From positions 1 to 34,136 of IMG/VR virus record IMGVR_UViG_3300030389_001232: a DNA stretch of 34,136 nucleotides; one strand, 5' to 3'. Of the stretch, positions 21,655-29,139 are shown one piece after another; position 1 is the stretch's first letter, and every line of letters starts with the position of its first letter. Below the pieces are notes generated by a model. The model was not told the DNA's origin. It saw nothing but the letters and a program-made list of their open reading frames with translations, and did no database searches. Source of the DNA: a virus. The position numbers and the translations under genes were made by a program.

Positions 21655-21830
21655 TACTTATTCCTCCAGCCCTTCCATATATTATAGAGAGCATTTAATC
21701 CAACAAGGATACCAATGCAGGAAGCTATAATAGATGCTACATAACTAACCTCTTGTAAGCCCCATGATGCAACTGCTGAAGCCCCACTTACTCCTGCTTT
21801 AATTACTGTGTCATTTACTAAATTAGTCAT
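21654..21830 (-). CDS. small membrane protein, 58 aa, next to holin-like gene
   Basis: ATG 21830 shares its A with the stop of the upstream gene, and its own TAA overlaps the holin-like ATG by 1 nt (TAATG at both ends). The product starts MTNLVNDTVIKAGVSGASAV, has a hydrophobic segment (VSYVASIIASCIGILVGLNAL) and ends in basic WKGWRNK. One confident membrane span, perhaps a second weak one. Size and topology suit a holin or antiholin partner of the neighbouring 3TM protein. Confidence 0.65.
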   Translation of the reverse strand: MTNLVNDTVIKAGVSGASAVASWGLQEVSYVASIIASCIGILVGLNALYNIWKGWRNK

Positions 21831-22165
21831 TATAAAACCTGTATTACCATTTCTGTTTCTGGATTAGATGTGTCTGGCATTCTGTATAAAATCGGACTAC
21901 CTAAAAATTCAAACTCATCTGTCACTTTTCCATCATTTATTTTTACTTTAAATTCTATTGGTTTTTGAAACCTTTTTTTTCCCATTGTGTAATGTAAATC
22001 TTCTAGTGTTCCTTCTGCTCCACCTTCTACTGTGAATGTTAAATGAACTTCACTTGCATCTGGCATTGCATTCATTGTTTCACCAATGAAAAGGATTTCA
22101 CAATTTCTACAACTATCAATCCTTGCATAAGCATTTTCATGTAGCTTGTATGAAACTGTTATCAT
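21830..22165 (-). CDS. hypothetical structural-operon protein, 111 aa
   Basis: I do not recognise this beta-rich protein (EVHLTFTVEGGAEGTLEDLHY; FKVKINDGKVTDEFEFLGSPI). The pair of Cys in DSCRNCEIL may be structural. It overlaps the connector gene by 4 nt (ATGA) and lies between head-tail connector and holin-like genes. A minor virion or decoration protein is possible. Confidence 0.55.
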   Translation of the reverse strand: MITVSYKLHENAYARIDSCRNCEILFIGETMNAMPDASEVHLTFTVEGGAEGTLEDLHYTMGKKRFQKPIEFKVKINDGKVTDEFEFLGSPILYRMPDTSNPETEMVIQVL

Positions 22166-22764
22166 GGCAATCGTACTTTATACTGATTCAATAAGAAGTC
22201 TACTGATCTAGGAATAGCTATTGGTGTTCCAGTGTAGCTTATTGGCTCTCTAGTATCATAATAATGAGATAGTAATAAATACATCCCTTGAATGATTGGT
22301 TGTGGTATATCTGCAACATCAGAATATCCAGCAGTATATGTAAAAACAACTGGAGCTACTTTTTCAAAACTTATGCTATTAAATAATACAGAAGATTTTA
22401 TTGCTACAAAAGCATTTGTATCTCCTGTGCTATCTATAACTAATTTATCAGAAGCAACAGTCTGCTCTACATTATCTAAATCAAAATATTTTAGTGATGT
22501 AGCAGAGATAAATGGTGGATTAGGAATCCTTAATTTTCTCTGTACTGTTGGATAAGTTTTGTATGCTACTTGATATACTTGATTAACACCTAGTGACCTT
22601 CTTAAAGAAATCTCTGCACTCTGCCTAGCAACTTTAATTAGATTAGTAATATAAGAATCATCATCAGTTGTATCAACACGCAAATGTGCTTTAGCTTCTG
22701 AAACAGTAATTGGTTCTGTACTTGTATCAGTAGTTCTTTTAATTGAATATGGTTCTATAATCAT
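22162..22764 (-). CDS. head-tail connector protein (gp6-like), 200 aa
   Basis: Residues 15-60 (EPITVSEAKAHLRVDTTDDDSYITNLIKVARQSAEISLRRSLG) are the classical HK97 gp6 / YqbG-type adaptor start: E-x-K-x-x-L-R-V ... D-D-x-Y-I-x-x-L-I-x-x-A-R-x-x-x-E. The end (IIQGMYLLLSHYYDTREPIS ... IPRSVDFLLNQYKV) matches the I-x-x-A-x-L-L-x-x-H-x-Y-x-x-R-E region and the final helix V-x-x-L-L-x-P/x-Y-R. The protein forms a 12-mer ring under the portal. Confidence 0.85.
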   Translation of the reverse strand: MIIEPYSIKRTTDTSTEPITVSEAKAHLRVDTTDDDSYITNLIKVARQSAEISLRRSLGVNQVYQVAYKTYPTVQRKLRIPNPPFISATSLKYFDLDNVEQTVASDKLVIDSTGDTNAFVAIKSSVLFNSISFEKVAPVVFTYTAGYSDVADIPQPIIQGMYLLLSHYYDTREPISYTGTPIAIPRSVDFLLNQYKVRLP

Positions 22765-22787
22765 TACTAATCCTCATAAAGTAAACC

Positions 22788-22811
22788 CATGACTCCCAAA
22801 TGAGAGCCATG
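22788..22811 (-). promoter_or_regulatory. hairpin after the capsid gene
   Basis: The minus strand reads CATGGCTCTC-ATTT-GGGAGTCATG, a 10-bp stem with two G-U pairs and a four-base loop. It is followed by GGTTTAC, not a T-run, so a partial terminator or an mRNA 3' stabiliser is more likely than full termination. Confidence 0.6.
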
Positions 22812-22824
22812 AGATTTTAATTAG

Positions 22825-23814
22825 TTATGCAGTTTCGTCTGTAACTGTTAATCTTACACCACTATTATCTGTAAGAGTTCCATCAGTTCCACCACCACAA
22901 CCAAAACGCAACCCATAGATATGAGTTAGTGTAGCTACAATATCAAAAGTTCCAGCTTTTTGATAAGACAACGCCATCATTGGCATTCCTGTATCAGCGT
23001 CTTGAACGATTGAGTTACTAGCGATAGCTGGAGCATTTGCTCGTGATGCTTGTGCTTGGAAGTCATTAGGTACACGAGAAGCAATGTTGATTGCATTTCG
23101 ATCACCAAAGAATCCAGCACAGTTTTCACTATTGCCATCTGCTGATGGATACTCATAGATAGCTTCAAAGCCAGCGATATTACGAAGAATACCAATTCCA
23201 TTTGCACCACTTAACTGACCATAGTAATCACCAGAAGCAATCTTCTCATCAGTTAATAGTCCAGTCATTACTTTAGAATTAACAATACCATAACGACCTG
23301 CGACTGACGCACCTTGAGTATTTAACTTCTCACGAAGATCATGCAATGTTGATAAAGTAACACCAGAAGCTGTTGCTCCACCTGCTACTGATTCTGTAAA
23401 GTTAGCTGAAACGATACCATCCCAGATTGCACTCATTAATCCCTTACCTAAAGTATGAGCTAATGTGCTTGCTACTTCACCATAAAGATCACGTTGTGTT
23501 GAAATCATATCTAGGTAATCCATAGATATAGATACATACTTATGCTGATCTAATGTAATGTTGATGTCATTAGTTAGAGTTCCAACATCTGTTGTTGAAC
23601 CTTCATAACCTGCTGATGCATCATAATCTGATGGACTTGCAATTGAGCTTAAAACTCTAGCTGTTATTGTTTGTCCTCGTCTTGCTGAATCACTAGAAAA
23701 GTCACGAGCAAAGTTACTGATAACAGGAAACTGCACTTTATAACTATCTAATACATCAGCCACCAACTCATTAACACTTAAAGTGTTTGAGCTATTTCCA
23801 CTTGCTGTTGCCAT
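22825..23814 (-). CDS. major capsid protein, 329 aa
   Basis: The protein starts with a helical arm (SVNELVADVLDSYKVQFPVISNFARDFSSD), then RRGQTITARVLSSIASPSDYD, ITLDQHKYVSISMDYLDM and EVASTLAHTLGKGLMSAIW. That is the P22 coat / HK97-fold layout with N-arm, E-loop strands and spine helix. A later segment (VNSKVMTGLLTDEKIASGDYYG, GFEAIYEYPSADG) fits the A-domain. It follows portal and protease in standard order, has the strongest ribosome site, and is followed by a hairpin. Specific family (P22-coat-like) is from pattern only; capsid identity is well supported by order, length and composition. Confidence 0.85.
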   Translation of the reverse strand: MATASGNSSNTLSVNELVADVLDSYKVQFPVISNFARDFSSDSARRGQTITARVLSSIASPSDYDASAGYEGSTTDVGTLTNDINITLDQHKYVSISMDYLDMISTQRDLYGEVASTLAHTLGKGLMSAIWDGIVSANFTESVAGGATASGVTLSTLHDLREKLNTQGASVAGRYGIVNSKVMTGLLTDEKIASGDYYGQLSGANGIGILRNIAGFEAIYEYPSADGNSENCAGFFGDRNAINIASRVPNDFQAQASRANAPAIASNSIVQDADTGMPMMALSYQKAGTFDIVATLTHIYGLRFGCGGGTDGTLTDNSGVRLTVTDETA

Positions 23815-23833
23815 AATAATACCTCTTTCTTAT
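23809..23833 (-). repeat. translation initiation region shared with the tail tube gene
   Basis: The 25 nt from the ribosome site through ATGGCA are identical to 20083-20107. The sequences diverge immediately on both sides, so the match is a discrete conserved unit rather than a gene duplication. Confidence 0.75.
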
Positions 23834-24339
23834 CTTAAAGATTTAATTTGTTTTGCTAATAAATATTTTTGTTTTGGATCAGTTGCGTTTTCTAACTGTT
23901 CACGCAAATCACCAATACTTGATTTTGCTTCTGGAGAAGAAACTATCTTTTTAGTTGTAGGAGCTTGTGCTAATACATCTAAAATAGAATCTTTAAACTC
24001 ATCAACAGATAGATCATCTGCAACTGCTTTTAAAGCTACTGAAGAATCTACTGCATATTTTTCTGCTAATGCGATAATTGAACCTACACGTTCTTTTTCA
24101 CAAGCTAATGCTTCTTCAACTTCTTCATCTTCTTCTTCAACTTCTTCTTCTGCTTCTTCTTCAGCCAGCTTCTCAAGATCAGCGTCAATGATTGCATCAA
24201 CTGCTTCTTCATGATCTGGTTCTGGTGAAGATGAATCAACTACTTCTTCTACTGCTTCTTCAACAACTTCTTCAGTTGCTTCTTCAACAGGTGCTTCTAC
24301 AACTTCTTCAGTTGCTTCTGCTTTAATTTCATCTTTCAT
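23830..24339 (-). CDS. possible nested scaffold protein, 169 aa
   Basis: Inside the protease gene, ATG 24339 (residue 224) is preceded by AGAGG and an 8-nt spacer. The resulting protein (MKDEIKAEATEEVVEAPVEE onward) corresponds exactly to the acidic, coiled scaffold domain. Lambda C/Nu3 and several other phages make scaffold from such an in-frame internal start (established knowledge). Whether it is used here is inference. Confidence 0.4.
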   Translation of the reverse strand: MKDEIKAEATEEVVEAPVEEATEEVVEEAVEEVVDSSSPEPDHEEAVDAIIDADLEKLAEEEAEEEVEEEDEEVEEALACEKERVGSIIALAEKYAVDSSVALKAVADDLSVDEFKDSILDVLAQAPTTKKIVSSPEAKSSIGDLREQLENATDPKQKYLLAKQIKSLR

Positions 24340-25008
24340 GTTATTAACCTCTGGTTCATCTTGTTCACCATCACTTAATCTTGGAAGTGATGCACTAAAA
24401 GGATATTTTTCTAAATCTTTTATCCTTGCTACCATTGCTATTTTTTCTACTACCTCTGCTTGATCTCCAATAAAATCAACTGCATCCTGACCAAACATCC
24501 ATGTTTCAGCTTCCAAAAGATTACGAATGTAATCCTCATCTTTGCCTGTATGCTTCATGTAGGTTTTTGTAAGAACTCTCTCAAAGTTACCAAGCACTTC
24601 AATAGCTTCTTTCATATCTTCTCTGTTTGGATAATCCATTTCTGCATACATTGGTAGATGTAAAAAGATTCCAGCATTTTCTGGAATGTAAATCTTATCA
24701 CCAGCTAAAATTATTATTGATGCGATTGAACCAGCTATACCATTTACATAAACATGAACTTCTGCTTTATGTCCTCGCAATGCATTATAGATTGCTATGC
24801 CATCTGTGATGTTGCCACCAACTGAATCTACTTGTAGATTTATTGTATCTGCATCAATAGAGTTTAATTCTTTAATAAAGTTTTTTGCATAAATCCCATA
24901 ACCACCAATCTCATCTAACAAATACATATCAACTGTTTTTGTTTGATTCTTAATGTTAATTACAGGTTCTTTAATATTATACCATTTGCCATTCATATCA
25001 TTCACCAT
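23830..25008 (-). CDS. ClpP-like prohead protease with acidic scaffold tail, 392 aa
   Basis: Residues 45-200 form an S14 ClpP-type serine protease: LQVDSVGGNITDGIAIYNALR, VHVYVNGIAGSIASIIILAGD with the nucleophilic Ser in GIAGS, GIFLHLPM with the His, and WMFGQDAVDFIGDQAEV with the likely Asp. The remaining 170 residues are a very acidic helix (EEATEEVVEEAVEEVVD) and a helical end. This is the scaffold part that would direct shell assembly and then be degraded. ATG 25008 overlaps the portal gene by 11 nt; ATG 24996 with GGTGA upstream is an equally good start. An internal start at 24339 may give the scaffold alone. Confidence 0.82.
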   Translation of the reverse strand: MVNDMNGKWYNIKEPVINIKNQTKTVDMYLLDEIGGYGIYAKNFIKELNSIDADTINLQVDSVGGNITDGIAIYNALRGHKAEVHVYVNGIAGSIASIIILAGDKIYIPENAGIFLHLPMYAEMDYPNREDMKEAIEVLGNFERVLTKTYMKHTGKDEDYIRNLLEAETWMFGQDAVDFIGDQAEVVEKIAMVARIKDLEKYPFSASLPRLSDGEQDEPEVNNMKDEIKAEATEEVVEAPVEEATEEVVEEAVEEVVDSSSPEPDHEEAVDAIIDADLEKLAEEEAEEEVEEEDEEVEEALACEKERVGSIIALAEKYAVDSSVALKAVADDLSVDEFKDSILDVLAQAPTTKKIVSSPEAKSSIGDLREQLENATDPKQKYLLAKQIKSLR

Positions 25009-26884
25009 CTATCTGTTTAAGTTTTTTGATTGCCCATTCAATCCCAGAAGTTCCACCCCAACAATCCCAAGCTATTCCTCCACAGCCTTCATCATAAGGA
25101 ACATCTTTATTTTGTTGATGACGTTTAAAACTTGCCATTCTAGCAATAGTATCCCTAGAAAGACTTTCTCTGTTTGCTAATTGATTTGCTCTTTGAAATC
25201 CAACAGGTGTTAAACAATCATTTGGATTATCATTTTCTCTTAACCATTTTAAAGCTCTTTTTGCATTGTTAGTTGCTGACTGTGGATAATCATTATAAGT
25301 CTTATTTATTAAATTCTTTTTTTCATCATCATCCTTCTTATAATTATCTGCTTTAGCAGGATGTGATGCTGGCAATAAATCTAAATCATGTTTACCACTT
25401 CTGAATCTACCATTTCTTAATGCATATAAGAAACTGTTAACACGAGCATACGCCCATTGCTCTGGAGATTTGACTGATGGTCTAACTGAATCTGGATTAG
25501 TCTTATATGCACCTATTCCTCTATTAAAACATATCTTTAATTTTCTTAATGTTGTTTGCTTACTTGGAGCATCTCCTACTTTTTCCTTATGATCTTCCAG
25601 CTTTTTTTTAAGACCTTTTTCAACTTCCTTTGTTACTTTATCTGATTTAGTTTCATTAACTATTTTAGCCATTGCTTCTGGAGCAGATTCTCTTGGTTCA
25701 TTAACAGGCATCAATGCACCATTTACAAAATATGTATCTCCACCTTCATAGGTTGGTTCATCTTCTTTGCGTCTCACATCATTTGGTGACATGATTCCAG
25801 AATTAACTGCTTGTGCATAAGCATTGAATCTAGCAGTTACATCTCCTCTTAACAGATCATTGAAGTGATGCTTGAAATAATAATTATCTTTTTCTGCTTC
25901 ACTCAATAAAGTCATTCTTAACTTTTGCTCAAAGTTTATCGCTAATGGTCTTAACGTATGCATCACATAAGCAAGATTCTGGTGTTCAATATTTGAGAAT
26001 GTAGCCCTGTCTAAATTACCACCAAGATGTTGTGGAACTTTAAACAATGCAAATATTTGTTGCTGTGTAAACTTTCTTGATTCTAACATCTGACTCTCAA
26101 CATGATTTAGATTCATTGGAGAGAACTTTGCACCACCTTCAAGAATAGGAGTTCTGTGTCTGTTACCCATTCCAGAATATCTTTGACCCCAATCTTCTTT
26201 CAATCGCTGAAATGTTTCTTCAGACATTTCATCTGGATAAGAAATCACGCCAGAGACAACACTAGCATTTTCATAAAATTCTCTTGTATATGCTTCTGCC
26301 GATTTGCCACCAGATAATAAATCACTACCCATGTTAATGATTGATGGAGATAATAAATAACCATCTGCGAATAATCTAATGTGCAAAACTTCATTCTGCT
26401 CTAACATTAATTCATTTTCTTCATCCTCTGGATCGGGATAAAGATAATGCAGGTTGCCATCTGGCATGATGTGATATTTTATTTTGTTTGCAAATAAAGG
26501 ATATAGTTCTCTCACATTGCCTGTGCCATCTCTCAATACTTGAGCAACAGCATTTCCTCTTAACAATAAATCAATCATCATCCACAGTCTTAAATCATAA
26601 GATGATTGGTTAGCGTTTGGTTGCCATCTCACTATGTCATAAATCGGATGATTTGTAGCCTTATAGCCACCATCATCTTGTTTGCTATACAAACATAAAG
26701 GTAAGGATGCTATTGATTCTGCAAGCACTCTGACAGCGATTAATACATCTGTCAGTTCCATTGCATTTTGTTCATCAACATTTGTGTTTGGTTGATTGGG
26801 ATTATATATCTTAACTGTGTTAGTTTTTCTGCTCGGAGATTCTTCACCAAAGACAGATTTCTTAATATAGTTTATTATTCGCAT
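24998..26884 (-). CDS. HK97-type portal protein with long C-terminal extension, 628 aa
   Basis: Residues 40-400 are a standard portal: VLAESIASLPLCLYSKQDDGG, LLLRGNAVAQVLRDGTGNV, EVLHIRLFADGYLLSPS, GGAKFSPMNLNHVESQMLE, FALFKVPQHLGG, GIMSPNDVRRKEDEP. The usual protein ends near residue 420; here about 200 residues follow. They include AYKTNPDSVRPSVKSPEQWAYARVNSFLYAL ... HDLDLLPASHP (DUF5824-like) and NNAKRALKWLRENDN ... LSRDTIARMASFKRHQQN ... GCGGIAWDCWGGTSGIEWA, a module seen in structural proteins of marine phages. ATG 26884 has no ribosome site but follows a TATAAT by 6 nt, suggesting leaderless translation. Confidence 0.88.
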   Translation of the reverse strand: MRIINYIKKSVFGEESPSRKTNTVKIYNPNQPNTNVDEQNAMELTDVLIAVRVLAESIASLPLCLYSKQDDGGYKATNHPIYDIVRWQPNANQSSYDLRLWMMIDLLLRGNAVAQVLRDGTGNVRELYPLFANKIKYHIMPDGNLHYLYPDPEDEENELMLEQNEVLHIRLFADGYLLSPSIINMGSDLLSGGKSAEAYTREFYENASVVSGVISYPDEMSEETFQRLKEDWGQRYSGMGNRHRTPILEGGAKFSPMNLNHVESQMLESRKFTQQQIFALFKVPQHLGGNLDRATFSNIEHQNLAYVMHTLRPLAINFEQKLRMTLLSEAEKDNYYFKHHFNDLLRGDVTARFNAYAQAVNSGIMSPNDVRRKEDEPTYEGGDTYFVNGALMPVNEPRESAPEAMAKIVNETKSDKVTKEVEKGLKKKLEDHKEKVGDAPSKQTTLRKLKICFNRGIGAYKTNPDSVRPSVKSPEQWAYARVNSFLYALRNGRFRSGKHDLDLLPASHPAKADNYKKDDDEKKNLINKTYNDYPQSATNNAKRALKWLRENDNPNDCLTPVGFQRANQLANRESLSRDTIARMASFKRHQQNKDVPYDEGCGGIAWDCWGGTSGIEWAIKKLKQIDGE

Positions 26885-26896
26885 CAACGAATTATA
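26884..26896 (-). promoter_or_regulatory. -10 box TATAAT for a leaderless portal transcript
   Basis: TATAAT (26891-26896) is followed by six bases and then the portal ATG (26882-26884). The -35 is weak (TTAGGA at an 18-nt spacer). No AGGAG-like site lies upstream of the ATG. It follows an intrinsic terminator by about 50 nt, so the structural operon needs a promoter here. Confidence 0.5.
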
Positions 26897-26944
26897 TATA
26901 TAAATATTTTTATTCCTAATGAAAAGAAGTTGGTAGTAGTTGGT

Positions 26945-26971
26945 AAAAAAAAAGGAGAACCGAAGTTCTCC
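26945..26971 (-). terminator. strong intrinsic terminator with TTCG loop
   Basis: The minus strand reads GGAGAAC-TTCG-GTTCTCC followed by nine T. The perfect 7-bp stem with a UUCG tetraloop ends the 120-residue gene's transcript. Confidence 0.92.
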
Positions 26972-26993
26972 ATTAACTTAACTATAATATTTT

Positions 26994-27356
26994 TTACACA
27001 ACAAATGGTTCGTATGTGCCATCTGATTTTTGCTCGTATGCAATAATTAAATCACTTGCTGATTTAGGCTCTTTAGCCAACTTAAGTAATGTAACTCGAT
27101 CTGCATAATCAAAAGTAGTTCTGAATGGAACATAAAATACTTCATTATTATATTCTTCTCTACCACCATCAGCGTATCGAACGCATTGAACCTTGTAATG
27201 ATAATATGGAACATCACCATCAAGATCAGAAACTTTATCAATAACCTTACCAATTAAGTAAGAATCAGAGCGACTTTCTCTTGGCTCAAAATTGAAAGCC
27301 TTAATCCAATCTCCAATATTTGCAACTTCGCTGTAATCATAATCTACTTCGTTCAT
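26994..27356 (-). CDS. hypothetical protein, 120 aa, stand-alone transcription unit
   Basis: I do not recognise this protein. It is acidic and mixed alpha/beta (NEVDYDYSEVANIGDWIKAFN; LIGKVIDKVSDLDGDVPYYHYKVQC; VFYVPFRTTFDYADRV). Its start is ATG 27356 with TAGGAG upstream; an in-frame ATG at 27404 opens a 16-residue extension (MIKNHKKLNSKLGEIK) at a leaderless position. It has its own promoter and a UUCG terminator, so it is expressed separately from the structural genes that follow. Confidence 0.65.
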   Translation of the reverse strand: MNEVDYDYSEVANIGDWIKAFNFEPRESRSDSYLIGKVIDKVSDLDGDVPYYHYKVQCVRYADGGREEYNNEVFYVPFRTTFDYADRVTLLKLAKEPKSASDLIIAYEQKSDGTYEPFVV

Positions 27357-27401
27357 TTTAATTTCTCCTAATTTTGAATTTAATTTTTTGTGGTTCTTAA
27401 T

Positions 27402-27441
27402 CATGGGTATAATTTATGAACTTTCTTTGACATACTGTCAA
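27402..27441 (-). promoter_or_regulatory. promoter with conserved TATACCCATGATTAA
   Basis: TTGACA (27436-27441), a 19-nt spacer, TAAATT (27411-27416), then ATACCC and ATGATTAA at 27404. The 15-bp string TATACCCATGATTAA is identical in the promoters at 28.7 and 31.0 kb. Confidence 0.75.
27427..27441. promoter_or_regulatory. palindromic operator candidate over the -35 box
   Basis: TTGACA-TAC-TGTCAA is a perfect 6-bp inverted repeat with a 3-bp centre that covers the -35. A repressor or the phage's own regulator could bind it and control this promoter and the divergent plus-strand unit. Confidence 0.4.
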
Positions 27442-27596
27442 CAATATTTGCAAAAAGAATTTAATATTTTTTTTAGTTCTTTTTTTTGTGTTTGTCTGGT
27501 GATAAATTTTTTCTGAATACGTTGATTGTTTTGACAATGGAAGTATCTGGAGCAGTTCCAGAGAAGCAACGCATAATAATAGAAAGGTTTATTGTT

Positions 27597-27656
27597 ATGG
27601 AAGTCACATTAAATTATCGTGGTGCTACATACGTTAAGTTTGTCAAACTTGACTAG
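27597..27656 (+). CDS. 19-aa (or 39-aa) plus-strand peptide, DUF4278-like
   Basis: This is the only plausible plus-strand gene. ATG 27597 has GAAAGG upstream and yields MEVTLNYRGATYVKFVKLD. An in-frame ATG at 27537 would extend it to 39 residues. The L-x-Y-R-G-x-x-Y core resembles the small DUF4278 proteins. The stop is followed at once by a bidirectional terminator. The region between 27442 and 27660 holds no minus-strand gene, so it is not a shadow. A hairpin (TCTGGA-GCAGT-TCCAGA, 27545-27561) precedes it. An alternative is a small non-coding RNA. I found no clear promoter. Confidence 0.4.
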   Translation: MEVTLNYRGATYVKFVKLD

Positions 27657-27659
27657 CAC

Positions 27660-27690
27660 AAAAAAAAGGCAGTCTTAATTGACTGCCCTT
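27660..27690. terminator. bidirectional intrinsic terminator
   Basis: GGCAGTC-TTAATT-GACTGCC is a perfect 7-bp stem. Minus-strand transcripts (ArdC gene) meet eight T after it, plus-strand transcripts meet CTTTCTTTTTT. It therefore ends both converging units. Confidence 0.9.
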
Positions 27691-27711
27691 TCTTTTTTCT
27701 GATTACCAGAA

Positions 27712-28671
27712 TTATTTTTTCTTCTTACCAAGTATGAAGTCAAATGCTTTTTGAGCTTCTTTAGATGCTTCCATAATCATGTTCTCATCATCTTCTAATT
27801 TAGAAACCCAGCCTTTAATATAAGATGCTTGATTATCAATTACAGCAGGAGAGATTCCAGTATCAGCACAAAGAAAACAAGCTGTTAGTTCTGCAACTAA
27901 TTCTTCTTTTGAATATTTCTCTGAACCAAAGTTTACTGGATCAACAACACCTTCTCTGGCTAATCTTGATTCATGTCCAGTTGAATGAGCAAGCTCATGA
28001 AACATTGTGCTGTAATATTCTTCTGAACCTTCAAAGTTATTTCTAACAGGCATCTCAACACGATCAAAGAAAGGTTGATAACAAGGTACAGTACATTCTT
28101 TTGTTTCACTCAACGCTGGTCTTTGTGGCATATTATCAATAATCTTTTGAGCTTCTTCTAGTATCTCATTTTCTTTTGCTTGAACTGGTTTTGGCTTAAC
28201 CCAATCATGCTTGATCCCTTCAACTTGCTCTAGGTTGAATACTGAAATATATCTTTCAGAGAACCATGCTTTATATCCATGTTCTTCTGTTGTTCTGTTG
28301 ATTTGATAGATGCTCATATCTTTGATCTCTTGTGGAACTTGACTAGCATTGATGTATTTCCCATCTTTAGAGTAGCTAGGATATGCCATATAAAATGCAG
28401 TTGATTTAGAACCCTTCTTCACCTTACCACCAGCTTTTGAAATTTGATTGAATGTTGCATAGTATGGACAATCAAACTTTGAGAAGTGATGAATGAATAA
28501 GTTAATTCCACTTGTGTAATGTTTCTTGGTAAACCAGTTAAGTGGTCTTGAGTTATCAATTCCACCTACCCATGTTTTTCTCCAAGCAACTGTACCTTCT
28601 TTTAATTTTGCAATGATAGATTCTGTTAGAATCTTGTTTACTGATTTTTTATTTGTAACTTTTTTTGCCAT
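27712..28671 (-). CDS. ardC-like: ArdC-like antirestriction protein with zincin domain, 319 aa
   Basis: The N-terminal 130 residues (TESIIAKLKEGTVAWRKTWVGG, PLNWFTKKHYTSGINLFI, FNQISKAGGKVKKGSKSTAF) match the ArdC N-terminal ssDNA-binding domain. The C-terminal half is a zincin metallopeptidase: STMFHELAHSTGHESRLARE contains H-E-x-x-H, and KEELVAELTACFLC gives the third ligand Glu. ArdC of plasmids protects incoming DNA from restriction (family knowledge). Start is ATG 28671 with AAAGGAG upstream; ATG 28707 opens a 12-residue leaderless extension. Own promoter and terminator suggest early expression. The phage also encodes a DNA methyltransferase, so it has two counter-defences. Confidence 0.88.
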   Translation of the reverse strand: MAKKVTNKKSVNKILTESIIAKLKEGTVAWRKTWVGGIDNSRPLNWFTKKHYTSGINLFIHHFSKFDCPYYATFNQISKAGGKVKKGSKSTAFYMAYPSYSKDGKYINASQVPQEIKDMSIYQINRTTEEHGYKAWFSERYISVFNLEQVEGIKHDWVKPKPVQAKENEILEEAQKIIDNMPQRPALSETKECTVPCYQPFFDRVEMPVRNNFEGSEEYYSTMFHELAHSTGHESRLAREGVVDPVNFGSEKYSKEELVAELTACFLCADTGISPAVIDNQASYIKGWVSKLEDDENMIMEASKEAQKAFDFILGKKKK

Positions 28672-28704
28672 TTTTTTATCTCCTTTTTTATGGACTGTTT
28701 TAAT

Positions 28705-28744
28705 CATGGGTATAGTTTATGAACTATCTTTGTTGTTATGTCAA
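28705..28744 (-). promoter_or_regulatory. promoter of the ArdC-like gene
   Basis: TTGACA (28739-28744), a 19-nt spacer, TAAACT (28714-28719), then ATACCC and ATGATTAA at 28707, in frame with the gene. Confidence 0.75.
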
Positions 28745-28781
28745 ATTTATTTATAAAATATTTTCAATTATTTTTAGGCAC

Positions 28782-28809
28782 AAAAAAAGAACAGTTTTAA
28801 GTGATGTTC
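28782..28809 (-). terminator. probable intrinsic terminator
   Basis: GAACA and TGTTC pair around an 11-nt loop and are followed by seven T on the minus strand. It separates the 101-residue gene from the ArdC promoter. The stem is short. Confidence 0.55.
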
Positions 28810-28833
28810 AGCACTATGATTTCTGGAGATAAA

Positions 28834-29139
28834 TTATTTTTTCAGAAGTCTGATCTTCTCTAAAATTCTTTTGCGTTTTTCTTTTTCTAATTTTTCTAAT
28901 TCTATTCTTCTTCTTTTTTTATACTCATAAACTTTTTGTCTATTGTCATACCAAATTTTAGTTCCATCTGATTTACCAGACATATTTATTTTGTGTGTAA
29001 ACTTGCCACCTCTTTTACCAGATGCTTTGTATCTTTTTTCATGCAACCTCTGGTTCTTTTCTTTCTTCTCATCTTTCTTCCTCATTAGACAAAGTGTTTT
29101 ATGATCTACCAGAGCTTTTCCTTTTTTATCATACTTCAT
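28834..29139 (-). CDS. highly basic hypothetical protein, 101 aa
   Basis: About one third of residues are Lys or Arg (LMRKKDEKKEKNQRLHEKRYK; KKRRRIELEKLEKEKRKRIL). The C-terminal 30 residues form a charged helix. It is likely a nucleic-acid-binding protein, but no domain is recognised. ATG 29139 has no strong ribosome site within the usual distance, and a hairpin lies 20 nt upstream. Confidence 0.6.
   Translation of the reverse strand: MKYDKKGKALVDHKTLCLMRKKDEKKEKNQRLHEKRYKASGKRGGKFTHKINMSGKSDGTKIWYDNRQKVYEYKKRRRIELEKLEKEKRKRILEKIRLLKK

Noticed and set aside
23783-24214. 143-codon plus-strand Ser-rich frame
   Set aside because: It is the complement of the GAA-rich acidic scaffold coding sequence, which automatically yields a Ser-rich antisense frame.
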